Below are positions 43,684-52,941 of a stretch of 64,000 bases of DNA, one piece after another. Source of the DNA: Hortaea werneckii. Taxonomy: Eukaryota > Ascomycota > Dothideomycetes > Mycosphaerellales > Teratosphaeriaceae. The translations under genes and the position numbers were made by a program. The notes under the pieces were generated by a model. It was not told where the DNA came from and ran no database searches. It saw only the letters and a list, made by a program, of their open reading frames with translations. Position 1 is the first letter of the stretch, and the number at the start of each line of letters is the position of its first letter. The stretch lies in assembly GCA_037044905.1 (NCBI GenBank), contig JBAOKB010000176.1, positions 53,964 through 117,963 of the forward strand, given 5' to 3'.

Positions 43684-46600
43684 ATGTCCCTTGATCGCAA
43701 GTATGTAATCGCCTCAGCCACCGCCGGGTTCGTCGCTTGGGCTCTTCTTACGGACTGGTTGCCGAGCTTACGGTGGATCCCGCATGCTTTTGCGACTGGT
43801 ATCTGCGTGGCTGTCATTGGGTTGGTGTATGTGGTAGGGAGCACATCGCGTGGCGTGGAGAAGGATGAGGTGGCATATCAAAATCTCGCGCCGGCATTCT
43901 CGCGCTCGGTGGATACATGGGAAGAGCGAAGAGCGGGATTGCGGGCCAGAGGAGAGTACAGGAGACCAGTCATCTTCCCGGAAGCCCGCCGATTCTCCAA
44001 GGCTGTCGACGGCCTGCTGGATCTGATCATACGAGACAATGTTACTAGCTGGTATAAGGCCATCAGCCCTCGTCCGCTCTTCCAGCATGAAGTGGATCGC
44101 TGTATTCGGAGCGCATTGCTCACCATCGCCGCACGCTTTACCGACCTGGACGTGGTGGAAATCAGCATAGCCCGGATCCTGCCCACAGTAACGACACACT
44201 TGAAGGACTTTTACGATGCAGAACACGCTGTGAGGGGCAAGGATATGAAGATTAGCGTTACCGAAAGCGAAGAATTGGATACGGCGGTGGCAGCCAAATA
44301 CAAAAGTGGCAGATTGCACGCTGCTGCGAGCCTAGCCGTCACGGATGGAGTTAACGCCCAGCAACAACATCTGCGGACGTTGGTTGGAAAGCTTCTGCCG
44401 GTCGTGCTTCCCAGCAACATGCAGTCCAGTCGAGCTGTCACAGCCCTCGTGCGTGAGATAGTGACTTGTGCAGTCCTTGGTCCCATCATCAACATGCTAT
44501 GCGACCCAGACTTCTGGAATCAGATGATCGTTCAATTCGGTGGACCAATGCTGCAAGATCGCAAGACGGTCAGGAAAGTGCGGGCTGCACTCGATCAACA
44601 CGCTCCAACGGCATCGCCCAAAACATCTCGCAAAGCGCAATTCCCGAGGCTGCGACCTTATGACAGCGAAAGACAATTCGAGCGTTTCATACGTAGCATT
44701 CGCCATGTCATGACACTTTCAGAAGCCCGCCGGTTTCGAAGTGAGATCGTGAGCCAGATCCGCAAAGATTCGGGTATCGAGAGCCAAGATGTCGTTTACC
44801 TCCGACGACTTGAGACCGGCAAGAAGTTACTCGATCAGAAGATTGCAACATTGTCCGCGACTGTCAATGCCAATGGGTCCGCGAAACCAAAACTCACTGT
44901 GCAGCCGCCGGGTGATGATGGTCAGTCTGGTCCGGCAAGGAAGCAGCAAGCGACTTTGCGTGAGGTCATCTACGATGCTGCTGGGCTAAGCTACTTCATG
45001 GAGTACATGGACCGTCAGAATCTCATGCGGCTGGTACAGTTCTACCTGGTAGTAGATGGCTTTCGAAGCCCGCTCGAGGGCGACAGCGATGAACCGCCTC
45101 CAGGGAATGTTGAAGATGCAGATCGCATTGACATCGCGCAGATGTATGAGAGCTACTTGAGTAAGCCAGAGCTCCAGACTCAAGAGTCGGCACTTCACAC
45201 CGTCAAACACTACCTCAAGCTTGGTCCCAAGGCCTCTCAGCAGGACTTCTTTGCTGCTCGAAGAGCCGTGCTCACAACCCAGACACATGTGTACAACCTT
45301 ATGAGGGAGTCTCACTTCGAAAGCTTCAAGCACTCGGATCTGTACTACAAGTGGCTGGCGATCGAAGGAAATGCAGCTACTGCTAATGGACAAAGTCGTC
45401 AATTGAGATCGCCGCTCTCTCCAGACGGTGCGCCGACCTCTAGAGATCCATCACCAACAAAGGCTCGTAAGCCGCAGCTTGCTTTGCCAAAGAGAGAACC
45501 AGAGTTGAGAAGGGCAGTCTTGTCTGCCACCGACTTGAAGAGTGCGGCGAAACCAGCAGTGACTCTACCAGAGTCAAGGCGCTCTCTTGATGATAGTGGG
45601 AGGCCTGCTTTGTTCCAAGATGATGTGGAAGATGAACGCATGACGCAGTCTTTGACAAGCTTGAAAGACTATGATTCTGACACTGAGTCCGTCAAACAAG
45701 TTCAGCGAGAAGAAGCTAAGGCTGTACAGGACATGCAAATGGCTCTCGATAACATTGTCAGCCACGAAGGGGATAATGATTCCCTCTTCTCGGACTCCAC
45801 GGGCCGACAATCAGTAGACCTACCCGATCCTCAAAGAGTTTCCGCTGAACAAGCACGACCGCCTCTGTCCACACGTCCTTCCGAGAGAGGCAAGCCTAGC
45901 ATTGCAAGTCTTGGACTGGTTGGCGGTCCTTCAAGTCGCGGTGTCTTTGTGGATGATCTTTTTGCAGAAGAAGCCGAAAAGTTTGCCGAAGATGAACGGG
46001 AAGACTCCGAAGGTCCAAGCGGTACAGATGATGAGCAAGTGCAAGAAGCGGCGCCAGGTGATCTTGGACTGACCGAGGCGATTGATGCGCTTAATGCGGA
46101 GATCGACAGGCTCAATGCACAGAAGGGCGTATTGGACTCGTTGACGGCGAAGGCTGAGCTGACGAACAATTCTGCTGAGCTGCGCATTCTGCGCAAATCA
46201 GAGCAGAGCTTACAGCGCGAAATTCGACGAAAGGACATGCAAAAGCAGCAGTATGCTGTGCAAGAAAGCGACAACAGCTTGTACGGACGAGCGGCCATTA
46301 GCATAAAGTCAGTCATGGTTGGTCGTGAAGAAGACGGACACGAATATGCACTTTATGTCATCGAGGTCCGCAAGCAAGCTGGTGAGCAAATGCCAGCTGC
46401 TACATGGGCCGTTACAAGACGGTACAGCCAGTTCCACGAACTACATAAGCGTCTACGCGCGCGCTTCCCGTCCGTACGAGATCTGGACTTCCCAAGACGG
46501 CAGACATTATTCACACTACAGAAGGATTTCATTCAGAAACGACGCACCATACTGGAGCGGTATTTGCGATCTCTCCTACTCGTGCCAGCGATTTGTCGAA

Positions 46601-47370
46601 GTCGTGAGCTCAGAGCTTTCCTCTCCCAATCCGCTATCATCTCCAACGGGAATGATGCTTCCCAGGTGGACGCCAAGGACTTTGTGACCAGGATCTACAA
46701 TTCCGTCAGTGACGGGATGGAAGAGTTCTTGGGTAACATCCCCGTGCTTGACCAGCTTTCCGTAGCCGGTCAGAATCTCATCAGTGCTGCTACGTCGCAA
46801 ATGAATGGGAGTGGACCAGTGGACGGTCTTGATCCGGCAACGCAAGATCCTGCCACGGCAGCCGAAGCGCAGGCTGAGCTCAATGCTTACGAGACTAAGG
46901 AGTCCGAACCGTTCGTCAAGCCTATCTGCGATCTTTTCCTGGAAGCTTTCGAGCTCAGCAAAGGGAATAGCTGGCTTCGGGGTCGGACGGTAGTCGTGGT
47001 TCTGCATCAACTCCTAGGCGGCACCATAGAGCGAAGAGTCCGGGAGTCAGCTCGCAATGCCTTCCAGGATGCGAATCTGGCTCGCTATATAGCGATGTTG
47101 AAGGACATCATGTGGCCAGGTGGCGAACGCCGTCCCCCTTCGGCCACTCGGACCGCAGCAGAGAAAACGCGCACCCGGAAGGAAGCGGCGTTGATCCTTG
47201 GGGCGCTGATCCCTGATCTCGCTGGTAGCGTCGTTGGCAAAGCGAACGCGGTCGCGGCTAGTAGGAAGATCGCGGCGGTCCTCAATAACCAGCGGTTGGA
47301 TGTGCATTTGGTTTTTACGATTATTGATGAGGTGATCAGGACCATGTTTCCTAAGGTCACGGAACGATAG
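43684..47370 (+). CDS. mdm1: Mdm1/SNX13-SNX14-type organelle tether (PXA-RGS-PX-Nexin_C)
   Basis: A single exon of 1228 residues. Two N-terminal membrane helices (about 7-25 and 34-52) are followed by a PXA domain (about 95-270, with VDGLLDLIIRDNVTSWYKAI). An RGS-like domain sits near 430-560 (LSYFMEYMDRQNLMRLVQFYLV), then a disordered Ser-rich linker and a coiled coil (EAIDALNAEIDRLNAQKGVLD). The PX domain at about 885-985 has RRYSQFHELHKRL and DFPRRQTLF. The C-terminal nexin domain spans about 1080-1210 (VVVLHQLLGGTIERRV). This order is that of yeast Mdm1 and animal SNX13/14, which anchor in the ER and bind vacuole/endosome or lipid droplets. Confidence 0.93.
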   Translation: MSLDRKYVIASATAGFVAWALLTDWLPSLRWIPHAFATGICVAVIGLVYVVGSTSRGVEKDEVAYQNLAPAFSRSVDTWEERRAGLRARGEYRRPVIFPEARRFSKAVDGLLDLIIRDNVTSWYKAISPRPLFQHEVDRCIRSALLTIAARFTDLDVVEISIARILPTVTTHLKDFYDAEHAVRGKDMKISVTESEELDTAVAAKYKSGRLHAAASLAVTDGVNAQQQHLRTLVGKLLPVVLPSNMQSSRAVTALVREIVTCAVLGPIINMLCDPDFWNQMIVQFGGPMLQDRKTVRKVRAALDQHAPTASPKTSRKAQFPRLRPYDSERQFERFIRSIRHVMTLSEARRFRSEIVSQIRKDSGIESQDVVYLRRLETGKKLLDQKIATLSATVNANGSAKPKLTVQPPGDDGQSGPARKQQATLREVIYDAAGLSYFMEYMDRQNLMRLVQFYLVVDGFRSPLEGDSDEPPPGNVEDADRIDIAQMYESYLSKPELQTQESALHTVKHYLKLGPKASQQDFFAARRAVLTTQTHVYNLMRESHFESFKHSDLYYKWLAIEGNAATANGQSRQLRSPLSPDGAPTSRDPSPTKARKPQLALPKREPELRRAVLSATDLKSAAKPAVTLPESRRSLDDSGRPALFQDDVEDERMTQSLTSLKDYDSDTESVKQVQREEAKAVQDMQMALDNIVSHEGDNDSLFSDSTGRQSVDLPDPQRVSAEQARPPLSTRPSERGKPSIASLGLVGGPSSRGVFVDDLFAEEAEKFAEDEREDSEGPSGTDDEQVQEAAPGDLGLTEAIDALNAEIDRLNAQKGVLDSLTAKAELTNNSAELRILRKSEQSLQREIRRKDMQKQQYAVQESDNSLYGRAAISIKSVMVGREEDGHEYALYVIEVRKQAGEQMPAATWAVTRRYSQFHELHKRLRARFPSVRDLDFPRRQTLFTLQKDFIQKRRTILERYLRSLLLVPAICRSRELRAFLSQSAIISNGNDASQVDAKDFVTRIYNSVSDGMEEFLGNIPVLDQLSVAGQNLISAATSQMNGSGPVDGLDPATQDPATAAEAQAELNAYETKESEPFVKPICDLFLEAFELSKGNSWLRGRTVVVVLHQLLGGTIERRVRESARNAFQDANLARYIAMLKDIMWPGGERRPPSATRTAAEKTRTRKEAALILGALIPDLAGSVVGKANAVAASRKIAAVLNNQRLDVHLVFTIIDEVIRTMFPKVTER

Positions 47371-47826
47371 ATGATAGGTAATGGTAATGAATGTTATGTC
47401 GTACGTCTCACAGACTTGACGGTTCGGATTGAGTCAAGTATGAGATGAGGCGATCGTTCAAGACAGAACTGATTTTGGATGGGCGACCTCAATGGGATTC
47501 GGCGTGAGACATTGACGCCACTGATGGAAGTCTCGAAGACCAGCTTGTTACGAGGTGGTTGATCTGATTGCGGCCGCCGCTTCTGGACCTTGAGAGGGAA
47601 AGAAGCTGGTTGAGAAGCTTTGGTGACGCCAAAATCGAAGGCAGTTGAATGGAGCTGAAGATTTCGGATCACACATATCAAACTCAACTCGCCAAAAGCG
47701 TGTGGCTTCACTGGAAACCATCGCCCATTGGTCTCCCACTAGAAGAAGACTACCACTTGGAACATACATGGGAAGAGTTCGGAAGCCTCAGACACTGCAG
47801 CTTCAAGCACACCAGAGAAGTTTGAA
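47371..47826. other. Intergenic between convergent genes
   Basis: About 455 bp between convergent stops; nothing recognised. Confidence 0.5.
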
Positions 47827-49053
47827 TCAAGATCGTACCTCAAGCTTCTTAGGTGCCTTTTCGGGGTTTCGTTGGCGTGTTGCGGGTGTTCTACTTCGAC
47901 TGTCCAGCTTCCGCGGTCGCTTCTTGTTTGGACTAGGCTCCACAGGCTTCTGCATCTGTGTGCTAGGTCGAGAAGTTCTTTGCGCCGATGTCGTCGAGTG
48001 CGGATTTTGTTGCGTGGTTTGCTTTGGCTTCTGTGGTTGTGGAGAAGGATTTGCTGGATTTTGTCTCCGTTGCAACTTCGGCGGCTGCCTTTTAGGAGTC
48101 GATTGGGAGTTCTGCTGTGCGGCTGTTTGGTTCGCATCCTGCGGTGCCTTGTTTCTTGCTGAGTCTGTGCAGGACCGGCTCTGTTGGGGGTTGTTGGAAG
48201 CAGTCCCTGCCGAGTTTTTATTTGGCTGCTGAGACTGCTGTCTATTTGCTGAATTACCTCCTTGGCTATCTTGGTTAGATCCCTGTTGCCTTCCGCTGCC
48301 AGACGGCATGTACGAGGACAAGGAGTCACCCCAAGACTGCTTTTGGTTACCTTGCGCTTGGCTCTCAGTACCGCCGCTGCCCCAGGAAGGCATGTAAGAG
48401 GCAGCGTACTCAGTCCATCCTTGTTTCTGCTGGCCACCTCCAGTATTGCTCGAACTGTCGGCTGCTCCGCCTTCAATCTCACCACCCGTCTCAGCTAGAT
48501 TACCCAACTCCTCCTCAGACGGCATATCCTGTTCATGCACCTGACCGACCATCTTTTCCAGCTGCTTCTTCTGTTCATCTGTAGCGACCCATCCAGGTAA
48601 ATCCCCTGTCACCTTACGTACGCCTGATCCTGCCAGGTCACCCAACTTGACAAACGGTCCATGCAGAGCCCCAACACCAGTACCAATGGCACCTCCTAGC
48701 CCGCCTGTGACAAGCGATGTCACTCCACCTACGAGCGTGCCTGTCAAGGTCCCTATGCCAGCACCAGTGCCCACTCCGATACCAGTGCCAGCGGCCATGC
48801 CCTGGAATGTGCCGGTTGTCAGATACTTGGCCGTTTTGCCGAACGACTCGGCCTCAATCTGCTTCTGAATCGCTTCATTGAGAAGTTTTTGTCTCTCATC
48901 AGGATCCCCAGCTCCAGCAGCTGCTTGAGTGAGTTCTTTGGACTTCTTCTGATAAGATTGGGCGGTTTTGGCTGCTTTTGAGGCTTCTTGCTTACGCTCG
49001 GCCTCGGATGGACCATTGTTGGTCCCGCTTTGGTTGGTGTTGTCCTGGGCCAT
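47827..49053 (-). CDS. Glycine-zipper protein with Gln/Asn/Ser-rich tail, unknown function
   Basis: A single exon of 408 residues from ATG 49053 (an in-frame ATG at 49131 would add 26). Charged helical N terminus with KAAKTAQSYQKKSKELTQAA, then a Gly-rich membrane-type segment (GMAAGTGIGVGTGAGIGTL, then TGTLVGGVTSLVTGGLGGAIG) with GxxxG-type spacing. A short conserved-looking block follows (LPGWVATDEQKKQLEKMVGQ). Two imperfect repeats, GWTEYAASYMPSWGSGG and SWGDSLSSYMPSGSG, precede a long Gln/Asn/Ser/Lys/Pro tail. Gly-zipper stretches can insert in membranes or self-associate. I do not recognise a named family; localisation is open. Confidence 0.6.
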   Translation of the reverse strand: MAQDNTNQSGTNNGPSEAERKQEASKAAKTAQSYQKKSKELTQAAAGAGDPDERQKLLNEAIQKQIEAESFGKTAKYLTTGTFQGMAAGTGIGVGTGAGIGTLTGTLVGGVTSLVTGGLGGAIGTGVGALHGPFVKLGDLAGSGVRKVTGDLPGWVATDEQKKQLEKMVGQVHEQDMPSEEELGNLAETGGEIEGGAADSSSNTGGGQQKQGWTEYAASYMPSWGSGGTESQAQGNQKQSWGDSLSSYMPSGSGRQQGSNQDSQGGNSANRQQSQQPNKNSAGTASNNPQQSRSCTDSARNKAPQDANQTAAQQNSQSTPKRQPPKLQRRQNPANPSPQPQKPKQTTQQNPHSTTSAQRTSRPSTQMQKPVEPSPNKKRPRKLDSRSRTPATRQRNPEKAPKKLEVRS

Positions 49054-49687
49054 AATGGCTGGACAATCACATGGTATTACATGGTATTGTTGATTGCAAT
49101 GGAAGGTGACAACATAAGATGGCTGTGGCATTATGGTTCACGCTAGAGCAGCAACAGGGTTGCGTCTCGTCATTAGCTAAGCATGACGCATCCGCATACC
49201 GTTGAGCGCGGCTGATGCTTGTGAGGCGTGTCCTTCATTGGCAGAATGACAATGAATCGCAAAAGTATCCACGGCCCGCTATAAATGTGTACTGGCCTAA
49301 TTCCGATCTGCGCATTCTCCTGCTTTCATTTTCTGAATCCTCCCGGACTTCGAACTGCGGAGTGACCAACATTGATCTTCCATCGGAGCAAGTCCACGAG
49401 GCATTGGAGAAGATTGAAAGGTCCAGGCAGCCCTTGATCTACAATCATGTATAAGAATCTTGCCTTCGATTTATTAAATTGTGGACTGGGAAGCTGGGAA
49501 AAGATGCATCATCCGTTAGGTTTTCTCTACAGTGCATGCTCTCCATCCTCGTCGCCAGGTGCACTGTGGTCTCCCCCCTCCTCCCGCGGCTCCACGACTG
49601 TCGACACAATCTCCCGATGTGCCTCAGATGTCAAAGCTCGGAAGATTCAGTCATGCATTGACGTCCTCACAACCTGATGGAAACGCC
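49054..49687 (-). other. Intergenic between two same-strand genes
   Basis: About 630 bp upstream of the glycine-zipper gene and downstream of the next minus-strand gene. Short plus-strand frames show no family features. Confidence 0.45.
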
Positions 49688-51160
49688 TCAATCTCCCAAC
49701 GGAGACGCCACAATTCCGTCTCCGTTTTCCGAGCAAGTCAGCTCAAAGATGGCATGCATATCCCTTCCAACTAAGGGTAAGATCACTGGGATAAACTCTT
49801 CTCCCTCCTCTTCAGCAGCCTCATTGTAGATCGCATGAAGAAGATTATGATCACGTACAGCGAGCGTACGTTTATTTCCCTCTGTCTCGCTGACAACGAC
49901 GAAACCCGAACGATATCCCTCCCGAACGATCTGCGCGCGGGGAATGCCTCTGTATATCTCTGCCGAACGTTCGTGGCGAAATGTGACGACTCCGCTAACC
50001 TCGTCTCGCAACCCTGTAACATGGTCAGAGCCCCATACTACCTCATTTATCGTCTCGTCAATCTCGTGCTCCACCTCTGCTTCGGCTTCGTCGGGAGCGT
50101 CCCCTCCTAAAACGGTCGGGATCTTGCCCAAAGGCTCATGCAACGTAGTTGCTTCAATGGTACTGTCGTCTAATTGGAGTTCACGGTGAACAACAAAAAC
50201 GTTGGGAAGGGCCTCCCCAGTGGAGAAGATGCTGTACATAGGCAAGGGCGCGAGCGTATAGTTCTTGCAATGGTTAATCCTGAATGTCGTCTCTGACTGG
50301 AAAGCGGCCATGGAACGGGAGGCAAGCCGGAGATGGTAATGGCGCGCATCAGTGGAGCAGCCCATTACACCTTCAAGCTTCTCTTTCCTGTTAACTATGC
50401 TGTAGATGTCCACGTTGTCGAATGGCGTCGAAGGGTTATTGTCACATAGTTGAGTAGCGGAGTAAAACAGTGCATTCCAGCTCGATATACCCTTCTCGAT
50501 TAGGGCAGCTGCGACTGGGTCGATCGCATTGTCTGACCAGTCGTAGCTAAGCTTCAGGTCGCTGAGGGCCAGGCGACATTCCCAGATCGCGTTCAAGCCC
50601 GCCACATAGGATAGTTCGGGCCTGAAACCTGTCAGTCGATACCGCTTGGCATGCATGTGCTTATTCCTGCTGGAAATGGATTGCTTAGAGACGTTGAGTG
50701 AGAGCGGTTGGCTGCTGATCAACACGAGCTTGCGATCGCCGAGCACTTTGTCTTTGCTGCGTATGTTGCGAGCGATTTCATTCTCAGGATCCCACAAAAT
50801 GTATGTCTTGTCGTCCGACGCACTAATGTTGCTGGCCAAGACAAAACCAGTCTTTTGGGGCTCCTCATCGTTTTTTGGTGGCGCCTTCAAACTCGCTGGC
50901 AACGCTGCTGGGTCGGCTGTGATGGTCGATGTGCCGGACGCAGATTCGTTTCTACCACTAGGTCCAATGGTAGCTAGCTCGAAGATGCGATGAGTGATTG
51001 AAAGATTGGAGACAGTCTCCTCTCTACGTATGCCGTCGCATTCACTGCGAAATGATATCGAAAACCTGTAAGTCTTTGCAAGCTCGTTGTCTGAGAGGGG
51101 TACGATGTTGTTCACCTCGTGGTTGGAGGACCCGCTCAGATTGATCGAAAAAGTCTCCAT
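49688..51160 (-). CDS. Uncharacterised protein, 490 residues
   Basis: A single exon from ATG 51160 (the frame is open from a GTG at 51211). It begins METFSINLSGSSNHEVNNI and looks globular: mixed beta-rich sequence such as KTGFVLASNISASDDKTYIL, a YRLTGFRPELSYVAGLNAIW stretch and an acidic segment near residue 380 (GGDAPDEAEAEVEHEIDE). No signal peptide, membrane helix, repeats or catalytic motif that I recognise. Codon use and length argue for a real gene; function unknown. It is divergent from the GPI-protein gene. Confidence 0.6.
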   Translation of the reverse strand: METFSINLSGSSNHEVNNIVPLSDNELAKTYRFSISFRSECDGIRREETVSNLSITHRIFELATIGPSGRNESASGTSTITADPAALPASLKAPPKNDEEPQKTGFVLASNISASDDKTYILWDPENEIARNIRSKDKVLGDRKLVLISSQPLSLNVSKQSISSRNKHMHAKRYRLTGFRPELSYVAGLNAIWECRLALSDLKLSYDWSDNAIDPVAAALIEKGISSWNALFYSATQLCDNNPSTPFDNVDIYSIVNRKEKLEGVMGCSTDARHYHLRLASRSMAAFQSETTFRINHCKNYTLAPLPMYSIFSTGEALPNVFVVHRELQLDDSTIEATTLHEPLGKIPTVLGGDAPDEAEAEVEHEIDETINEVVWGSDHVTGLRDEVSGVVTFRHERSAEIYRGIPRAQIVREGYRSGFVVVSETEGNKRTLAVRDHNLLHAIYNEAAEEEGEEFIPVILPLVGRDMHAIFELTCSENGDGIVASPLGD

Positions 51161-51817
51161 CGAAGACTCCCGGACTCGAACTCGTCCTGACCGAGGTTGT
51201 TGATCGTGCACCTGTTTGCATGAATCGAAGACGTGGTGTTTTCAAGTGAAGGCCATCTACAAATACACGGTCACGTAGTGAGACGGCCACGTGGGCTCCT
51301 GCCATGTGTGCGAGAGCCGAACGGTGACTCAGGTGGACACCGAGCGGTGTCCAATATTGGCAGATGGCAGAGAGCAAGTTCGTGGGCTGTCGAAACATTA
51401 GCGATTCAGTCATCACGCAAGGCTGAGGATTGATCTTGTCAGTTCTGACGCAAGGCTTATTGGGTTCAAGATCATGCAAATCACCGACACTAAGATGCTT
51501 GACACGATTAAGGCGCCTCTGTGCCTCTCCAAGAAGTGCAGCCCCACATTGCCTCCCCGGAAGATCTCCACTTACGGCAGGAACGGAACGCCAAGCCACT
51601 GACACTTTTCCATGTATGGTAAGCATTAGTGGTATCCGCGGAGGATAAGAGCACCAAGGAAGCGGCTCGAGTCGGCGCATGAACATATGTGCAACGTGCG
51701 TGCATCACGGTAAGTAGGCTGTGCCGCTTACTTGGACGACATAAATTGCCAACATGCAGCCTGTCGGTTGTGGGGTTCCGCCATGCTTTGGAAAAGAACG
51801 ACAACACCACACCCGTC
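51161..51817. other. Divergent upstream region holding a degenerate copy of the next gene's start
   Basis: About 660 bp. Apart from the putative relic at about 51378-51425 (listed separately), no gene is seen. Confidence 0.4.
51378..51425 (+). pseudogene. Short degenerate duplicate of the 5' part of the 51818 gene
   Basis: The plus strand here reads in frame QMAESKFVGCRNISDSVITQG then stop (split: QMAESKFVGC, RNISDSVI). The real gene, at about 51905-51957, reads QVVGCESVGC, PNISDSVN. At DNA level roughly 27 of 35 bases match around the VGCxNISDSV core. It looks like a decayed tandem copy, but the match is short. Confidence 0.4.
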
Positions 51818-52825
51818 ATGATTAGACACACATTCACTGATTTACTACTGCTTAGTGCTGGAATACGGGTCGCCACGGCCCAGCAAAGCAGTATCGAAGC
51901 TGGGCAGGTGGTAGGCTGCGAGTCGGTGGGCTGCCCAAATATCAGCGACTCGGTCAACAGCACCGCGTGCCAGGTCGCGGATAAAAGTCTCGGTGCAGTC
52001 GCTGTGACCTCATATCACTCAGGTCTTCTCAACTCGTCTGTGACATGGACTCTTGGGTTGTCAGTGCCAGAAAACGGCAATGCATCCAGCGGAAACATTC
52101 AGGACCAACTCAACACTGTTCAACACACATTTTACATGGGTACTGAACCGGGTGTCTTCGATGACACTGACATACAGGGGTGGGCTGTCTTTCAGGTATC
52201 GGGTGGAAATGTTGGCCACATCCAGAACGGGTCGTACTTTCGACCTTCGCCACTGTATGGCTGGGAAGGGAACAATTGCACTCAGCCCGGCGGTCTACCG
52301 GACACTTGCGTCGCTTGGGTGAAGAACCTCACCACTCACTACGTCACTACCGCTAGCGCACCCAACGACGCAGACCTGGGGAAAGTCATCACGAACTCGA
52401 ACGGCACGGATGGAGTGCTATCATGCCGATCTGTCAACGATGACCTTCATGAAATCATCTACCCATATTCGCTGACTGGTCCGAACGCCTCGCAGTCTAT
52501 TACCGCTTCACAGAATGCTTCTTCGAACTGCTGGCCTACCTTGCCGAAGTCGAATCAGCTGGCAGAAGTCTTCTCGTTCAATATTTCCGCCCGCCCTGAC
52601 TCGCTCAATCAGGCTTTGGCTGGGATTGAGCCTATCTTCAACATCTGGTATTCGAAGAGTCAGAATAAGGTTGAGTTCCATGATTTGTGTCTTCAGCCGC
52701 CGAATTTGGAAAGCTGGGGGAGGGTGGAGGTGACATCAGGTGGAGCTGCAAATGTGACCCCATCTTCGTGGTTCGCTCTGGTCTTGGGCGGTTTTGTGTG
52801 GTCTGGAGTAATGATGCTGGTGTAA
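51818..52825 (+). CDS. Secreted, probably GPI-anchored, N-glycosylated protein of unknown function
   Basis: A single exon of 335 residues from ATG 51818. The signal peptide (MIRHTFTDLLLLSAGIRVATA) is followed by a Cys-containing ectodomain with many N-x-S/T sequons (for example NISDS, NSTAC, NGSYF, NLTTH, NISAR). Aromatic and Gly-rich strands such as GWAVFQVSGG and SYFRPSPLYGW suggest a beta-rich fold. The C terminus (SSWFALVLGGFVWSGVMMLV) is a hydrophobic tail after a small-residue region, fitting a GPI signal. Many fungal surface proteins of this type are known without function. A degenerate duplicate of its start lies just upstream. Confidence 0.75.
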   Translation: MIRHTFTDLLLLSAGIRVATAQQSSIEAGQVVGCESVGCPNISDSVNSTACQVADKSLGAVAVTSYHSGLLNSSVTWTLGLSVPENGNASSGNIQDQLNTVQHTFYMGTEPGVFDDTDIQGWAVFQVSGGNVGHIQNGSYFRPSPLYGWEGNNCTQPGGLPDTCVAWVKNLTTHYVTTASAPNDADLGKVITNSNGTDGVLSCRSVNDDLHEIIYPYSLTGPNASQSITASQNASSNCWPTLPKSNQLAEVFSFNISARPDSLNQALAGIEPIFNIWYSKSQNKVEFHDLCLQPPNLESWGRVEVTSGGAANVTPSSWFALVLGGFVWSGVMMLV

Positions 52826-52941
52826 GAGGATCGCAACGCATGAATTTGAGATCATGAATTGAACGCCTGAGTCAAGGCTTAAAATTTAAGCATTGGAGTT
52901 GATCTGAAGTCCTGGCTTCGAAAATGTTGCCGCCTGTGGCA

